Counted from the first letter of the stretch, positions 24,903 through 34,816 are shown. The stretch is DNA of 64,000 nucleotides from Polytrichum commune (GCA_950295325.1 OX485804.1:40670001-40734000), one strand, 5' to 3'. The notes: generated by a model not told the origin, from the letters alone. Program-made: numbers and translations.

Positions 24903-25460
24903 GTGCATCGCATCACCCATACACTCCAAGCAAATAAAAATACCCGTTTCTTCACACTAACTAACGCCGGTAAAATCAACAACCAACCCCCCAACCAAAC
25001 AATCCCAGATTGGCTCCTTAAATGCGCATGCCCACACCCACCTTGTAGTTGCCATGCCAAACTCAGACTAGACGTCCTATGCGTGATCGGAGCCCCAAAC
25101 CAAACCCATACCCCTATTGCACCCTCTCCCACGATCACAATTCAACTCATAGAATTCACATACTGCCACGACCGATTCCCGGAACAAGCCACCACACAAA
25201 AACATGCCAAATACAACCCACTAATTAATACCATGCAAAACAATGGATGGAAAACCAACCCCCTCATTACCATCACGGCAGGAGTAAGAGGGGCTATACA
25301 CGAGCACTCTATCGAGAAACTAACAAACCTCAAAATCCCCAAAACTAGCATAAAAAATTTCATGAATAACCTACACCACAACGCCATTAAATACCTCACC
25401 TGCCTAATCCTAAATAAAAGAAAATTGGACAACAAACAAGCACCTGTCCCACCACCATAA
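24903..25460 (+). pseudogene. Inverted second copy of the LINE C-terminal endonuclease (185 codons open)
   Basis: This is the best preserved piece of the family. It reads TIPDWLLKCACPHPPCSCH, KLRLDVLCVIGAP, IEFTYCHDRFPEQAT, KHAKYNPLI, TITAGVRGAIHEHSIEKL and YLTCLILNKRKL. The spacing D (of L-D), then E-F-T-Y, then K-Y with an R-G loop, fits the PD-(D/E)XK restriction-like endonuclease of early-branching LINEs. The normal P-D has become L-D here; the other copies keep RPDI. It lies head-to-head against the minus-strand copy of the same domain, with the switch at about 24,900-24,930. Confidence 0.75.
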
Positions 25461-25990
25461 TGACATTGGATAAACCACTACACCCCCAGAGCCCACCTCC
25501 TAATGGAGGCATAAACCTTATGTTGCATCCTGGAATACCACGATCAACACTAGACTAACGGGCTCACATTCATGCCGGTATTTTGATACGGGCGTAATTT
25601 TTCTTTCTTTCTTATGTAGGCATGTGTCATTTTCTTGGAGCATGCAAAGCTCGGGGGGGGGGGGGGCAGTGTGTTAAAAAATTAAGGATATAGGTGCGAA
25701 CAACCACTATTTTATAGGGGGGTTATTACTTTCAATTTTTTTTTTCACATGCTATCATTATATAAATTTCTACTTTGGGTTAATATAAAAATAGCTTGCA
25801 TTACTTATAATTCCAAATTACCTATTATTCCATACCCTATAGTACTTTAAAGATGTCCAGTGCCATTTTTGATACCCTATATTACTCTTAAGTCCATTTA
25901 TAATTTTTAGCCCCCATGTTTTTAAAATACCCTATCATTTGTTCGCACGTATATTACTACTCCAACCAATGACTACCCCCCCTCCCCCCC
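25461..25990. mobile_element. LINE 3' tail, poly(G) run and a small TIR element (about 25,692-25,951)
   Basis: A run of about 14 G lies at 25,653-25,667. Then an AT-rich block is bounded by GTGCGAACAA...TATAGGG on the left and CCCTATCATTTGTTCGCAC on the right, a short TIR structure of about 260 bp rich in 'ACCCTAT' words. A C-rich run follows at 25,976-25,991. LINE homology resumes beyond it. Confidence 0.5.
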
Positions 25991-27158
25991 GAGATGTAAA
26001 GGTTGCATAGTGCAGAGATGTCTTGTTTGTGGAGGTTTTTTATATAGTACTTTTCCATGTATGTATTGAAATTTGAGGAGTTGGGTGAGTTGGGCATTTG
26101 TTATCCAAGGTGCATTCCAAAAGAGGTTGGACCACTTTAGGTGTATATCTTAGGGGTGGGGTAGCCACTTTGTTATGTTTGGGATTGTGTTAGTGACATG
26201 TGATGTGAGGGCTCTTGTGTATTCATTTTCTATGTAGCTTTTTTAGTTCCCGACTGAGCCGTTGTGTTGGGTTGAGGTGGGAGGGATATAGGGCTAGTAC
26301 ATTGTTTGATGTCCTATATGATGGAAGGGGGTTTCTAGGATTCAAGGTTTAGTGCTCCTTGTTTGGTGAGTTTGTCGGCTTTGTCATTGCCTTGGATGTT
26401 TGTGTGTGCTTACTATTTTGGTGATGATGTTATGGTTTGAGGATTTGATGGCGTGTATGATGTGAGCAATGAGGAGTTTATCTAGGTGGTTGTTTCGGTT
26501 TAGTAGTAGGTATATGATGTTGAGGGTATATGTAAAGATGAATGTATATGTGGTGAGTGTTTTGTTGTGTTCTATTGCAAGGAGGGCAAATAATTATGCT
26601 CTCAAAATATTTGGGTATTTGGGTAGTTTTTTGGCTATATAAATTTGTAGCGGTCCGTTCAAGACGCCAGAACTTGCGATGTTACCATTTCCTTCCCTAT
26701 CCGGGATGGGAGGTAAATGAACTGCCCATATAATATGATAGGATGGGTGGGTATCTTAGGGGGTAAATGGGGGGGGGGGTGTGGTGAGATGCCATCCTTG
26801 GGGGATTTTGGTGGTTTAGTTGTTAAGATTTGGTTGTGGTGGGTATGTGTACTGGGGTAGTTTGTAGGATGTTTGGTGTGAACAAATGAAGGAAGTTGCT
26901 TATGTTATTTTGACAATATAGGTGTAATATAATTAGTATCAAGGTAAGGAGTGGTTCTTTGGTGTTGTGGTATTGCATAAGTCATGGGGATGGTGTATAT
27001 TGTATTGTGAGGGGGGGTATTAATATAAGTGGAGTTACGTCTATTTAGTGAAGGGGGTTAAAATTGTTATGTGTCTAGTCGTCATGATTGTGGTGGAGTT
27101 AGGATTAGTTTGGGCCCCTAAGCGGGCCCATTTTATGGCTTTCAGGGCTAGTGCTATA

Positions 27159-27168
27159 TTTGTAATGT
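27159..27168. repeat. 10-bp target-site duplication, left copy (TTTGTAATGT)
   Basis: Identical to 34,807-34,816. The two copies abut the ends of the Mutator-like element exactly. Removing the element and one copy joins the LINE reading frame without a break (NELAYIT into NIALALKAIKWA). Confidence 0.92.
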
Positions 27169-27215
27169 GGGGAGTGCTATCTTGTGAGCGGTGAGCAGTG
27201 AGCGGTGAGTGGTGA
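27169..27215 (+). repeat. Left terminal inverted repeat of the Mutator-like element
   Basis: It starts GGGGAGTGCTATCTTGTGAG and continues in tandem GTGAGC(G/A) units. It pairs with 34,760-34,806 with seven mismatches. Confidence 0.93.
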
Positions 27216-27836
27216 AGAAAACAAAATATTTGGTAATAGGACCCCTAGTATCCTATAACCGTGGCCTAAAGAAATAAATTTTTAGGGTTCAATAATAAGA
27301 AGATTGGGGAGGACAAACAATATGAATGCTAGATTGCAAGTAGTGAGCAATGAAAAAGACCAATATGTACACGACTCGGGGTTGCTAGTATGTGAGCATG
27401 CGAGCGTGAACCTGTGAGCCTTCAATTTTTTCCCGGTTATGGTTTGTAAATCGGTTGGGGGCCTATGACTGTGGAATTACATGTAAGGGTCTATAGTCCA
27501 AATGAACAACAAATGAGAATGTTGCTATAACAATTTTGTACTAAAAATGAACTAATATACATTCAACTGTTGAGATAATAATAATGTAATTGGAGACAAT
27601 GTGTAAGCAAACTCATGCTGAAAACAAGTGTAGCATGTTAGAATGTCTCACTATAATACACATCAATGTAAAATTTGAATACATCATAACACCATCATGA
27701 GGGTGACATCTACGAAGTCCAAAACATAAAGAACAACAAAAGTGGATTGTAGATATAAATCGGGTAGTAGGTTTAAATTGTTGAAGTTCTTGGAAATCAA
27801 AAATCAAAAATCAAAAATCAAATCATGAATACAAAC
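27216..27836. other. Sub-terminal, non-coding part of the Mutator-like element
   Basis: It lies downstream of the methyltransferase-like gene stop at 27,837-27,839. It contains further GTGAGC words near 27,345-27,420, and a tandem AATCAAAA tract at 27,796-27,822. No gene. Confidence 0.6.
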
Positions 27837-30800
27837 TTAAATATTGTCATACTCAGATGCACTAAGTTCAAAATAAGCACATACTCTAGTATCGTAATAT
27901 CTACGAGGTGAAGGTGAAATTGAAAGTGAAATAGATGAAGCATTAGCATAAGCTTCAGCTAAAGCCTCAGCATACACAGCGAGGCTATGAGGACTAAGAG
28001 AGGGGCTTCTCAATAATCCACAGTGCCGATAAAATAACGAGGTTTATATCGGCGATGGATTCATCCAACTGCAAACAACAAACCATGTATTAAAATATGT
28101 AACAACAAATTAGAATACAAAATCTAGAATTTGTAGCTGAAGTTGTTGAAAAAAAAACAAGGACAAAACTTACTCACATAAGTTAAGTAATGCGGCGTCT
28201 TCTATTGGAGTATCATCATCAAAGTCCATATCATCGCATGAGATATCAGTTGTAGGTGTTTGAAGAGGCTTTAGTACCTCATCAAAGAGTTCGGCATCAC
28301 TTTCTAATGCTAGAATATGACGATTGGATGAATGACCCGCTCTAATAGAAGAACCTGGATGAAGCAAAATATTAATTAAGAAATTACGAACATTGAAGTA
28401 TGAATTAAAAAATATATGAACTAATAATTGGATACTGTAAAATACAATACATGTAGAAGCAAATCATGTCTGCCACAATACCGCCTACATGACTCAAACC
28501 ATGAACAAATAACTTCATTAAAACTTCAGATTTCTCCTTTGTACCCCTCCATGGCTTGCTATCTTTTTGTCTACATAATTGAGTTTCCGTAGTAATAGAG
28601 TTGAAGAGAACGTCATCTGTGGTTAAATCGACCTTTGGAATTGAAGGATCCATGGTGATCAAAAGTTCTTGAGGTTGCCTCGCAATGGGAAATGAAAATG
28701 ATCGAACCAATAACAAAGCGTTGAACTTCAAAGTCTGAAAGCCAAAATAAAATAAAATATAAAAAATATACACCACATAAAAACAAAATCAAATATGAAC
28801 CAATCCAAATGAAATGCCATAATTGCTACTTACATTTTTGGACGGATTCATAGGATTTGCCAAGTGCAAGCAATTAATGATAGTCCATTCATCCTTGATC
28901 TTGAACTTATAGTTCTTGAAGAATCTTGCCACTTCTCTCTTCACCGCAGAATTGTCAGGATAAAACAAAAAAAATGCTCCATTATCATGAAGATAGGTAA
29001 GAGAAAATGCCATTAATATGTTGAAAAAACTTGGAATGTTGGCATTCCAATGGGGAATTTGAGATGGCGGATCCGAGACACCTGGAACCCGAAGACCATC
29101 TGGGTAATCCGCAATAATGAGGTCCACAACAAGTTTCTTTTGCAATTAGCCATAAAAAAAAATTATCTACCTTCACCAACCTACAAAGATAAAATATAAA
29201 TATTACAATTCATTAATGAAGACGACAATTAAAAACAAAAAATAAAATAACGTGATGAAATATGAATGAAACTTTATAAAACATGAAATAAATTAAAAAC
29301 TATAAAATAAAATGAACTCACCTTTGGTGCACGAAATAAAGCCACAATGTCATCATATGGTGCACAAAATGTACTTGTTTGCTTCTTATCCTCGATAATC
29401 TTCACAAAAGAATCATTCAAGATTAAATCCAAAGCTGTATGATTTGCAGATAAAGAAGGCAAGATAACCATCATACCTCTAAGCTTGGGAGGCATATCGA
29501 AGGTAGGAGAAGGGGTTGTTTTCTACCGCTTTGAAGTATGGAACATTGCCTCTATATTTGAAGAACAAGGTTCAGTAACTACAAGGTTGTTGAGACTGTT
29601 TTATATCGGAACATCGTCATCGTCATCGCTATCCAATTGATCTTCAGAAAGAGGTACAACTTCCATATCTAAAGCACAAAAAATATCACCCATATGAAAG
29701 ACAAAAACAAATTAAAATAAATATATACATATGAACAAAATCACATATGCAAACTAAAATAATATGCAAAAACATTTATGAAAATGAGAGTATACATAAG
29801 GGAAAACTACATATGTCCAAGAATTTGAAATTTCAATAAGGGTGGCCGTTAACGGCCATCCTTGTTAAAAGACAAAATATAAGGAAATGAGTGTATACAT
29901 AAAGAAAGAAACACATATAGAAAATAATATGAAATTTCAATAAGGGTGGCCGTTAACGGCCACCCTTGTTGGAAGATAAATCATTAAGAAAATGAGTGTA
30001 TACATAAAGAAAGAAACAAATACAGAAAATAATATGAAATTTCAATAACGGTGGCCGTTAATGGCTACCCTTGTTGAAGGAAAAAAAATGAAGGAAATGA
30101 GTGTATACATGAAGAAAGATCACATATAAAAAAGAATATGAAATTTCAATAAGGGTGGCAGTTAACGGCTCCCCTTATTTAAGGACAAAAAATGACGGAA
30201 ATGGGTGTATACATGAAACAAGAAACACATATACCAATAAATATGAGATGCAACCAAGGATGGCCGTTAACGGCCACACTTTTAGATGGAACAGACATAA
30301 GAAATATATGTATATATGTGATTTTATTTCAAAGAAATTATGTTATTAAATCAAGACTGAAACCCAAGAAGGGGTGGCCGTTAACGGCTGCCCTAAACTA
30401 GAACAGAGAAGTTAGTATCATACAAAGGGTGGCCGTTGATGGCCGCCCTAAACTAGAACACAGAAGTTGGCATCATAGAAAGGGTGGCCGTTAACGGCTA
30501 CCCATTTGGAAGAAAAATGCACCTTGATTTGAGTCGTTTTCCGGAGTTGCTATAACGTTTTCAAATATTCTAATTTATTTCCACAAAAAATCAAGTGTAT
30601 AGATTATAGCCTTGCCAATTATTCCAATTTGTTTCAAATTTTTTGGGGATAATATCAATTTTACATAAATCGTCAAAGTCTACTGAAATTAATATGGTTA
30701 GATTTCCTGCATAAAATCTTCATTTTTTGAAGATTTTAGAAGAATCTAAGATGCTCTTATTATTTTTTGGCTCTAAAATATGCAAAAAAAAATCATTTTG

Positions 30801-31476
30801 TTCATGCTATATACCGTTGGAATTGTATTCTCGGCGTGCACAATATAGTATACATTACATACCTCTAAATTTATTTTCATTTTAAAGTTAGTCTTTTACC
30901 ATTTCGTTCGTACAACCTACCTTCATCTCCGCCTCTGAAGATTGTTCTTCTTTTTCGTATTGTGTGGCTTGCTCTTCGTTGATGCCTTTGTCATAATCTT
31001 CCTCTTCATAATTTTCCTCTTCTTCATCGTCCTCATTGCATTCAGAGATGATATGTGGTTGAGCTTCACATGTACGAGTTTGATGTTCGAAGACATCTTC
31101 CGTTATCATTTCGCATGCTACAATATCTTCGTAAGTCAAATTTCTTGTTGTACCTAATAGATCCATTCCTGTCATTCGAGGACCACGTCTATTCATTCTA
31201 GTCTTTGACAATTGTCTCTTAATTGAAAAACGAAATCCATTTTTTCGCCTTTTTTTTTTGTACGCTCCACTGGAATGACCACTATTAACATGGATAAATG
31301 ACGTTCTTTTGCATTTAAACGCATTCAACTTTCCTCTATACTACATTGTTCACTCTCAACAACATGCATTTCACGTATGTTAATCATAATTCGGCCTTCA
31401 AATTTATGAACTCCAAACGGAAGCCATGGTCTCAGCATAGATAGGGAGGCTTCGTGGAGGTCATGGACTTGCTACA
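27837..31476 (-). pseudogene. Methyltransferase-like accessory gene of the Mutator-like element (seven exons, three in-frame stops)
   Basis: Predicted exons in reading order: about 31,330-31,476 and 30,917-31,328 (junction unclear), then 29,322-29,668, 28,834-29,136, 28,446-28,734, 28,174-28,354 and 27,837-28,068. The last five join in phase at good GT/AG sites; about 630 aa in all. It has a basic then very acidic N-terminal part (KKKRRKNGFRF; EDDEEEENYEEED). The core shows a class-beta DNA N4/N6-methyltransferase order: VVDLIIADYPDG (motif IV position), LHDNGAFFLFYP, a linker, KPWRGTKEKSEVLMKLFVHG, GGIVADM (motif I strand) and NRHILALESDAELFDEVL. The catalytic DPPY-type motif reads ADYP, and the FxGxG SAM loop is absent. 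In-frame stops lie at 29,601-29,603, 29,523-29,525 and 28,044-28,046. It probably descends from a methyltransferase-fold protein; enzyme activity is unlikely. Confidence 0.7.
29841..30502. repeat. Array of eight palindromes in the largest intron of the methyltransferase-like gene
   Basis: The core is GTGGCCGTTAACGGCCAC, a near-perfect palindrome centred on GTTAAC. Copies start at 29,841, 29,945, 30,050, 30,154, 30,259, 30,373, 30,428 and 30,483. Spacing is 104, 105, 104, 105, 114, 55 and 55 bp. The first units also repeat the surrounding words AATATGAAATTTCAATAAGG and GAGTGTATACAT. Outside the palindrome the units are AT-rich and more variable, so the palindrome is the best kept part. It looks like an array of dimeric protein-binding sites. 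Confidence 0.92.
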
Positions 31477-31610
31477 AGTTTTGGTCCTTAAAAAAAAAAT
31501 CGCCAACGTCACATTGCTAGCACATAATAACATAGATGTATTAATACCCATCATAATCCAACTAAATACATATATAATATAATGCAAGTAAAAATTATAC
31601 AATCAACCAT
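31477..31610. promoter_or_regulatory. Short divergent promoter region between the two genes of the Mutator-like element
   Basis: Only about 134 bp separate the first recognisable coding bases on the two strands. It includes a TATA-like stretch at about 31,567-31,580 (ACATATATAATATAATGC) placed for plus-strand transcription, and an A/T tract at 31,489-31,500. Further upstream exons on either strand cannot be excluded. Confidence 0.4.
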
Positions 31611-33921
31611 ATGAAGCTTTCGAACAAGATAAACAAACAAAAAGGCATGGACAAGATGTGCGATGGGCAACCTTGGTGTACCACCAAAACCACGAATATC
31701 CAAAATGATTTTGGATTATCTTTCCGGCAGTCTACTTGTGCATGTCATCTCCAATGTCGTAATGATTATTGTGATTACATGCATCGTAATGGGGGTCTCC
31801 GGAACAACACTGAATGGGTTGGTTCAACTTCTCTTTCATTTGTTATGGGTAATATTCCCCTTACTAGGTCTACTATTGAATATAAGGCATATCGTTCCAC
31901 ACCTGTGTGCATTGCTTTGTATCATGCTCGAATAATATACATCAACTCCACATTTGTTGGAATGTACATGGCTTGCATTCATCTTGATGTACATGATCAT
32001 CATGTGGCTAATGGTACATGCCGTGAATCATTGGACATGGCATACCAATGCGTTACAAATGAAGTATTCAAAACATCCACAGCAAAAAATTCAGCCATAA
32101 TTATGGCAACGAGCAAACAATTTCTAGCCAATTACTTTCTCAAATCTCCCGCTATTAGCGAAAACCATCATTTAGTTGGTTTATTTTTAGATGTGGTCAT
32201 AGACAAATTCAACACTCTTGCGTCTCCAAATTGTCGTAACTTTGTATCTGGATCAAAGCGTTTTTTATGTAGTGGAATGAGAACTATGGATAATATTATG
32301 GCACTTAAAGACCACTCTGCTTTTAAGTTCATCCATGGTAGTCGGTTCCCAGGGCAATCAACAGATAAAGTATTTGTTTTCAAGATGTCTGTAGACCTTC
32401 CAGGTAGTGGTGTGGAACTTGTGAAGAAGATGCAAATCGGGGGGCATATGGAGAATTCATGGATTATGTTTGACCATGTCAAACGTTTGAAAGACTGGAC
32501 GACAATGACTTGTCATGTGTACGACAGTCGATACTGTAAAGTGTTAACCATTGCGTGTTGTGACATGCAATCTGAAGATGGTGTAGCACAAATTCTCTTT
32601 TGGAAGAATTTGAATTTCGTCATGGCAGAAAATGGTGTACCAAACATAAATTTCAAAGGGTTTATGGCTTATAGTGCTCAAGCTAATTGGAATGCGGTAA
32701 GGACGATTTACGGGGATGGTGACCCAAGTCTACCCATGGTTGTACGTGAGCGTACATGTATTTTCCATTGGTCTGCGAGCTTGGATAAGGTGATCCAAAA
32801 GTATATCAAACCATCCTTGCAGTTTCAATACAAGCAAATATGCGAGGATTACAAAGACGCGAAAACAATGGACGACACCGAGACTAAATATCATGTGATT
32901 CGTTCTTGGTGGTTGTGATCCGGAGCTGCCTTGGAAGAAGACATCCTTGGCCTTTCAGAGTGGTTGGGTTTTTGGCATTTTCGTTACAGACAATGGGGTG
33001 GTCATATGTTATTTGTAAGTACATATCAAAATTTATTATTCAATGTCATTTTTTTTTCTTCCATTGTTATATATATCTTATATTTTGCAAGATTGCCACC
33101 CAACTCAGCCAAACGATGTTGGGCACTGCAAGCCATTACAGGGACTATGTCCAATGCCAAAGTCGGGACTAGGAAACATGACACACCTGCTCTAACATAC
33201 AAAGGGCTCAGGAAGGAATTTCGCTCCTCCAACAATGTGGAGTATGAATTTTGGTTTTGCCCTGACGACATCAAACGTTGTGTGAGTGACAGTAAGAAGA
33301 AATATGTGTTGGATTGGCCTATAGTACCCAACACGTGGCCGGTGAAGATAGGTACCAATCTATCGAGAGAGGAGGTTTTGGCACTTAAAAATGTTGGATT
33401 TCAACTACAGCAGAGGGAGGCATTGTCTCCTCGTCGTAGGCTTTCAACAATCGCAACTCTCTCCATCCCTCGCTCGCATTTTTGTATGCCACCAAACCCG
33501 GACGCCCACCCTACATTCAGGTTTGGGAAGACAGTGCGTCGTAATCCAACAACACCGCTGGCAGATCACAAAAACAAATGGGAGAGCGCCAGACTCATGG
33601 AAAGTTACTATGTGGTTGGGGTCACTGTCATTCCATATCCGGGCTTTGGAGTGATAATCAACATTGTCTCCAAGCAGAATATCACCTATTATGTCACAAT
33701 TGGCGACATCCCACATTGCACATGCCCGGATTTCACAAAAATGTCCTCTCATGCATTGGGAAAGAAAGGGAAATGGATGTATTGTAAACATCTTTATTAT
33801 GTGTTTAGATTTTTTGTGCAAGGTGGATTACGAGAGTGACAAGTTCATTCATGCACCTACATATACCTTTAATGAGGTCATGCGACTACTTGAACTTATT
33901 GGTATTGTAGAATGTGAGTAG
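31611..33921 (+). pseudogene. MULE-type transposase with SWIM zinc finger, broken by a stop and a frameshift
   Basis: This is a DDE-type transposase of the Mutator-like class, the presumed enzyme of the element. The N-terminus has a Cys/His cluster (CACHLQCRNDYCDYMHRN), perhaps a DNA-binding finger. The middle is the MULE core (LKDWTTMTCHVYDSRYCKVL, AQILFWKNLNFVM, FMAYSAQANWNAVR, RTCIFHWSASLDK). After an in-frame TGA at 32,916-32,918 the same frame continues (LGLSEWLGFWHFRYRQWGGH). It ends in a SWIM finger CTCPDF...CKHLYYVFRF at about 33,715-33,810. At the T-run 33,810-33,815 the frame shifts by one, and CKVDYESDKFIHAPTYTF to stop 33,921 is in another frame. An AT-rich stretch at 33,016-33,093 begins GTAAGT and may be an intron. 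Tyr at 32,670-32,672 stands where I expect a catalytic Asp (FMADSAQ). Confidence 0.8.
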
Positions 33922-34620
33922 TATTGCAAGTGTTCTATTAAGCAACATATATTTGAATGTCAATAAATGACATGTTTTGGTTTGAATTATTATAATAAAA
34001 ATTAGCAATGGACTGAAAGTATTTCAAATGATTCAATAACTTCATTTCTATTTAGACTACGACCCAACCGTGAGCGGTTTGATTGATTCACACGGATAAA
34101 TAATAACAAATTTCTAAAAATAAAAAATAATTGAGAAGATTCTACGCACATCCGCGTAGTAACCTCTTCTTCGTATCCGCCTATAGATTATTCTTGCTTT
34201 ATCACTAGCTCAATTTGGGATAGCACCAGTCAATGTAACCAACCGGATTTGAACCCGGGTTGATCCAAACCTAATACCGGTCTCTTATACAACTCGCATC
34301 CACAGGCGGATGTCTCAAAACCTAGTAGCTACCTACATATTGACTATTTCTAATATCTAATTTCCTTGCTTTTGTAGATTGTGGGCCTTAACTCAGCCCG
34401 TGAGCGGTTTGAGTGGCTCACAATTATGGCACCTACATATACATATAATGAGGTTATGCACCTACTTGAACTTCCTGGTGTTGTGGAATGTGAGTAGTTG
34501 TGCAAGTGTTGGTTGTAACTACATGTATAAGGATGTCAATAAATGACATATATTGGTTTGGATTATTATAATAAAAATCAGCAATGGATTGAAAGTGCTT
34601 TAAATGATTCATGGCAATAG
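33850..34620 (+). repeat. Direct duplication of the transposase 3' end
   Basis: Bases about 33,853-34,045 and 34,431-34,620 are two copies of one segment. Both encode the same last 22 codons (APTYT.NEVM.LLEL.G.VECE, stop) and share the following GTCAATAAATGACAT...GATTATTATAATAAAAAT. Between them lie two CGTGAGCGGTTTGA words resembling the TIR unit, and a tRNA T-arm-like stretch near 34,240-34,265. Confidence 0.8.
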
Positions 34621-34759
34621 GGCCCTTTCACGTGTGCTTCATTTAAAATACTGGCAATTTACAATTGAAAATCTGCAATTAATTTGTCAAAATTCTGGTT
34701 GTGTACCCTAAATCCGTGTGTCTTTACTAAATTTGGATTCATTGCTCATGTGTTACTGC

Positions 34760-34806
34760 TCACCGCTCACCGCTCACTGCTCATCGCTCATAAGATAGCT
34801 TCCCTC
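34760..34806 (-). repeat. Right terminal inverted repeat of the Mutator-like element
   Basis: In inverted orientation it starts GAGGGAAGCTATCTTATGAG and matches the left end. It is followed immediately by the target duplication. Confidence 0.93.
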
Positions 34807-34816
34807 TTTGTAATGT
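34807..34816. repeat. 10-bp target-site duplication, right copy (TTTGTAATGT)
   Basis: Perfect copy of 27,159-27,168. LINE sequence continues to the right. Confidence 0.92.

Larger units (their letters stand above)
27169..34806. mobile_element. Complete Mutator-like element, 7,638 bp, carrying a transposase and a methyltransferase-like gene
   Basis: The ends are 47-bp terminal inverted repeats (27,169-27,215 and 34,760-34,806) matching at 40 of 47 positions without gaps. They share GCTATCTT and TGAGCAGTGAGCGGTGAG. The TIRs are built of a short tandem word, GTGAGCG. They touch a perfect 10-bp direct duplication, as expected for Mutator-type transposition (9-11 bp). Inside are two divergent multi-exon genes: a MULE/SWIM transposase on plus from 31,611, and a methyltransferase-like gene on minus from about 31,476 down to 27,837. 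The large intron of the latter holds an array of eight palindromes. Both genes are damaged, so this copy cannot act alone. It sits inside the LINE reading frame, so it is the younger insertion. Confidence 0.93.

Noticed and set aside
30155-30401. Repeat-encoded small proteins in the palindrome array
   Set aside because: They arise because the roughly 105-bp repeat unit leaves one frame open over a few units. No start context and no conservation between units.
29800-30520. CRISPR-like regularly spaced repeat
   Set aside because: The repeat is palindromic and regularly spaced, but the intervals are about 105 bp and are themselves repeats of one another. It lies in an intron of a eukaryotic transposon gene with no cas genes. 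A protein-binding array is the better reading.
33016-33093. Definite intron in the transposase gene
   Set aside because: The GTAAGT donor and AT-rich body are good, but the only nearby acceptor (TTTTGCAAG) puts the downstream exon out of frame, while reading through keeps the frame. Left as uncertain.
34190-34330. Possible minus-strand tRNA or tRNA-derived SINE (CCGGATTTGAACCCGGGTTG resembles a T-arm/B box)
   Set aside because: Only the T-arm-like part fits. I could not fold an acceptor stem, D-arm or anticodon arm around it, and no A box lies at the right distance.
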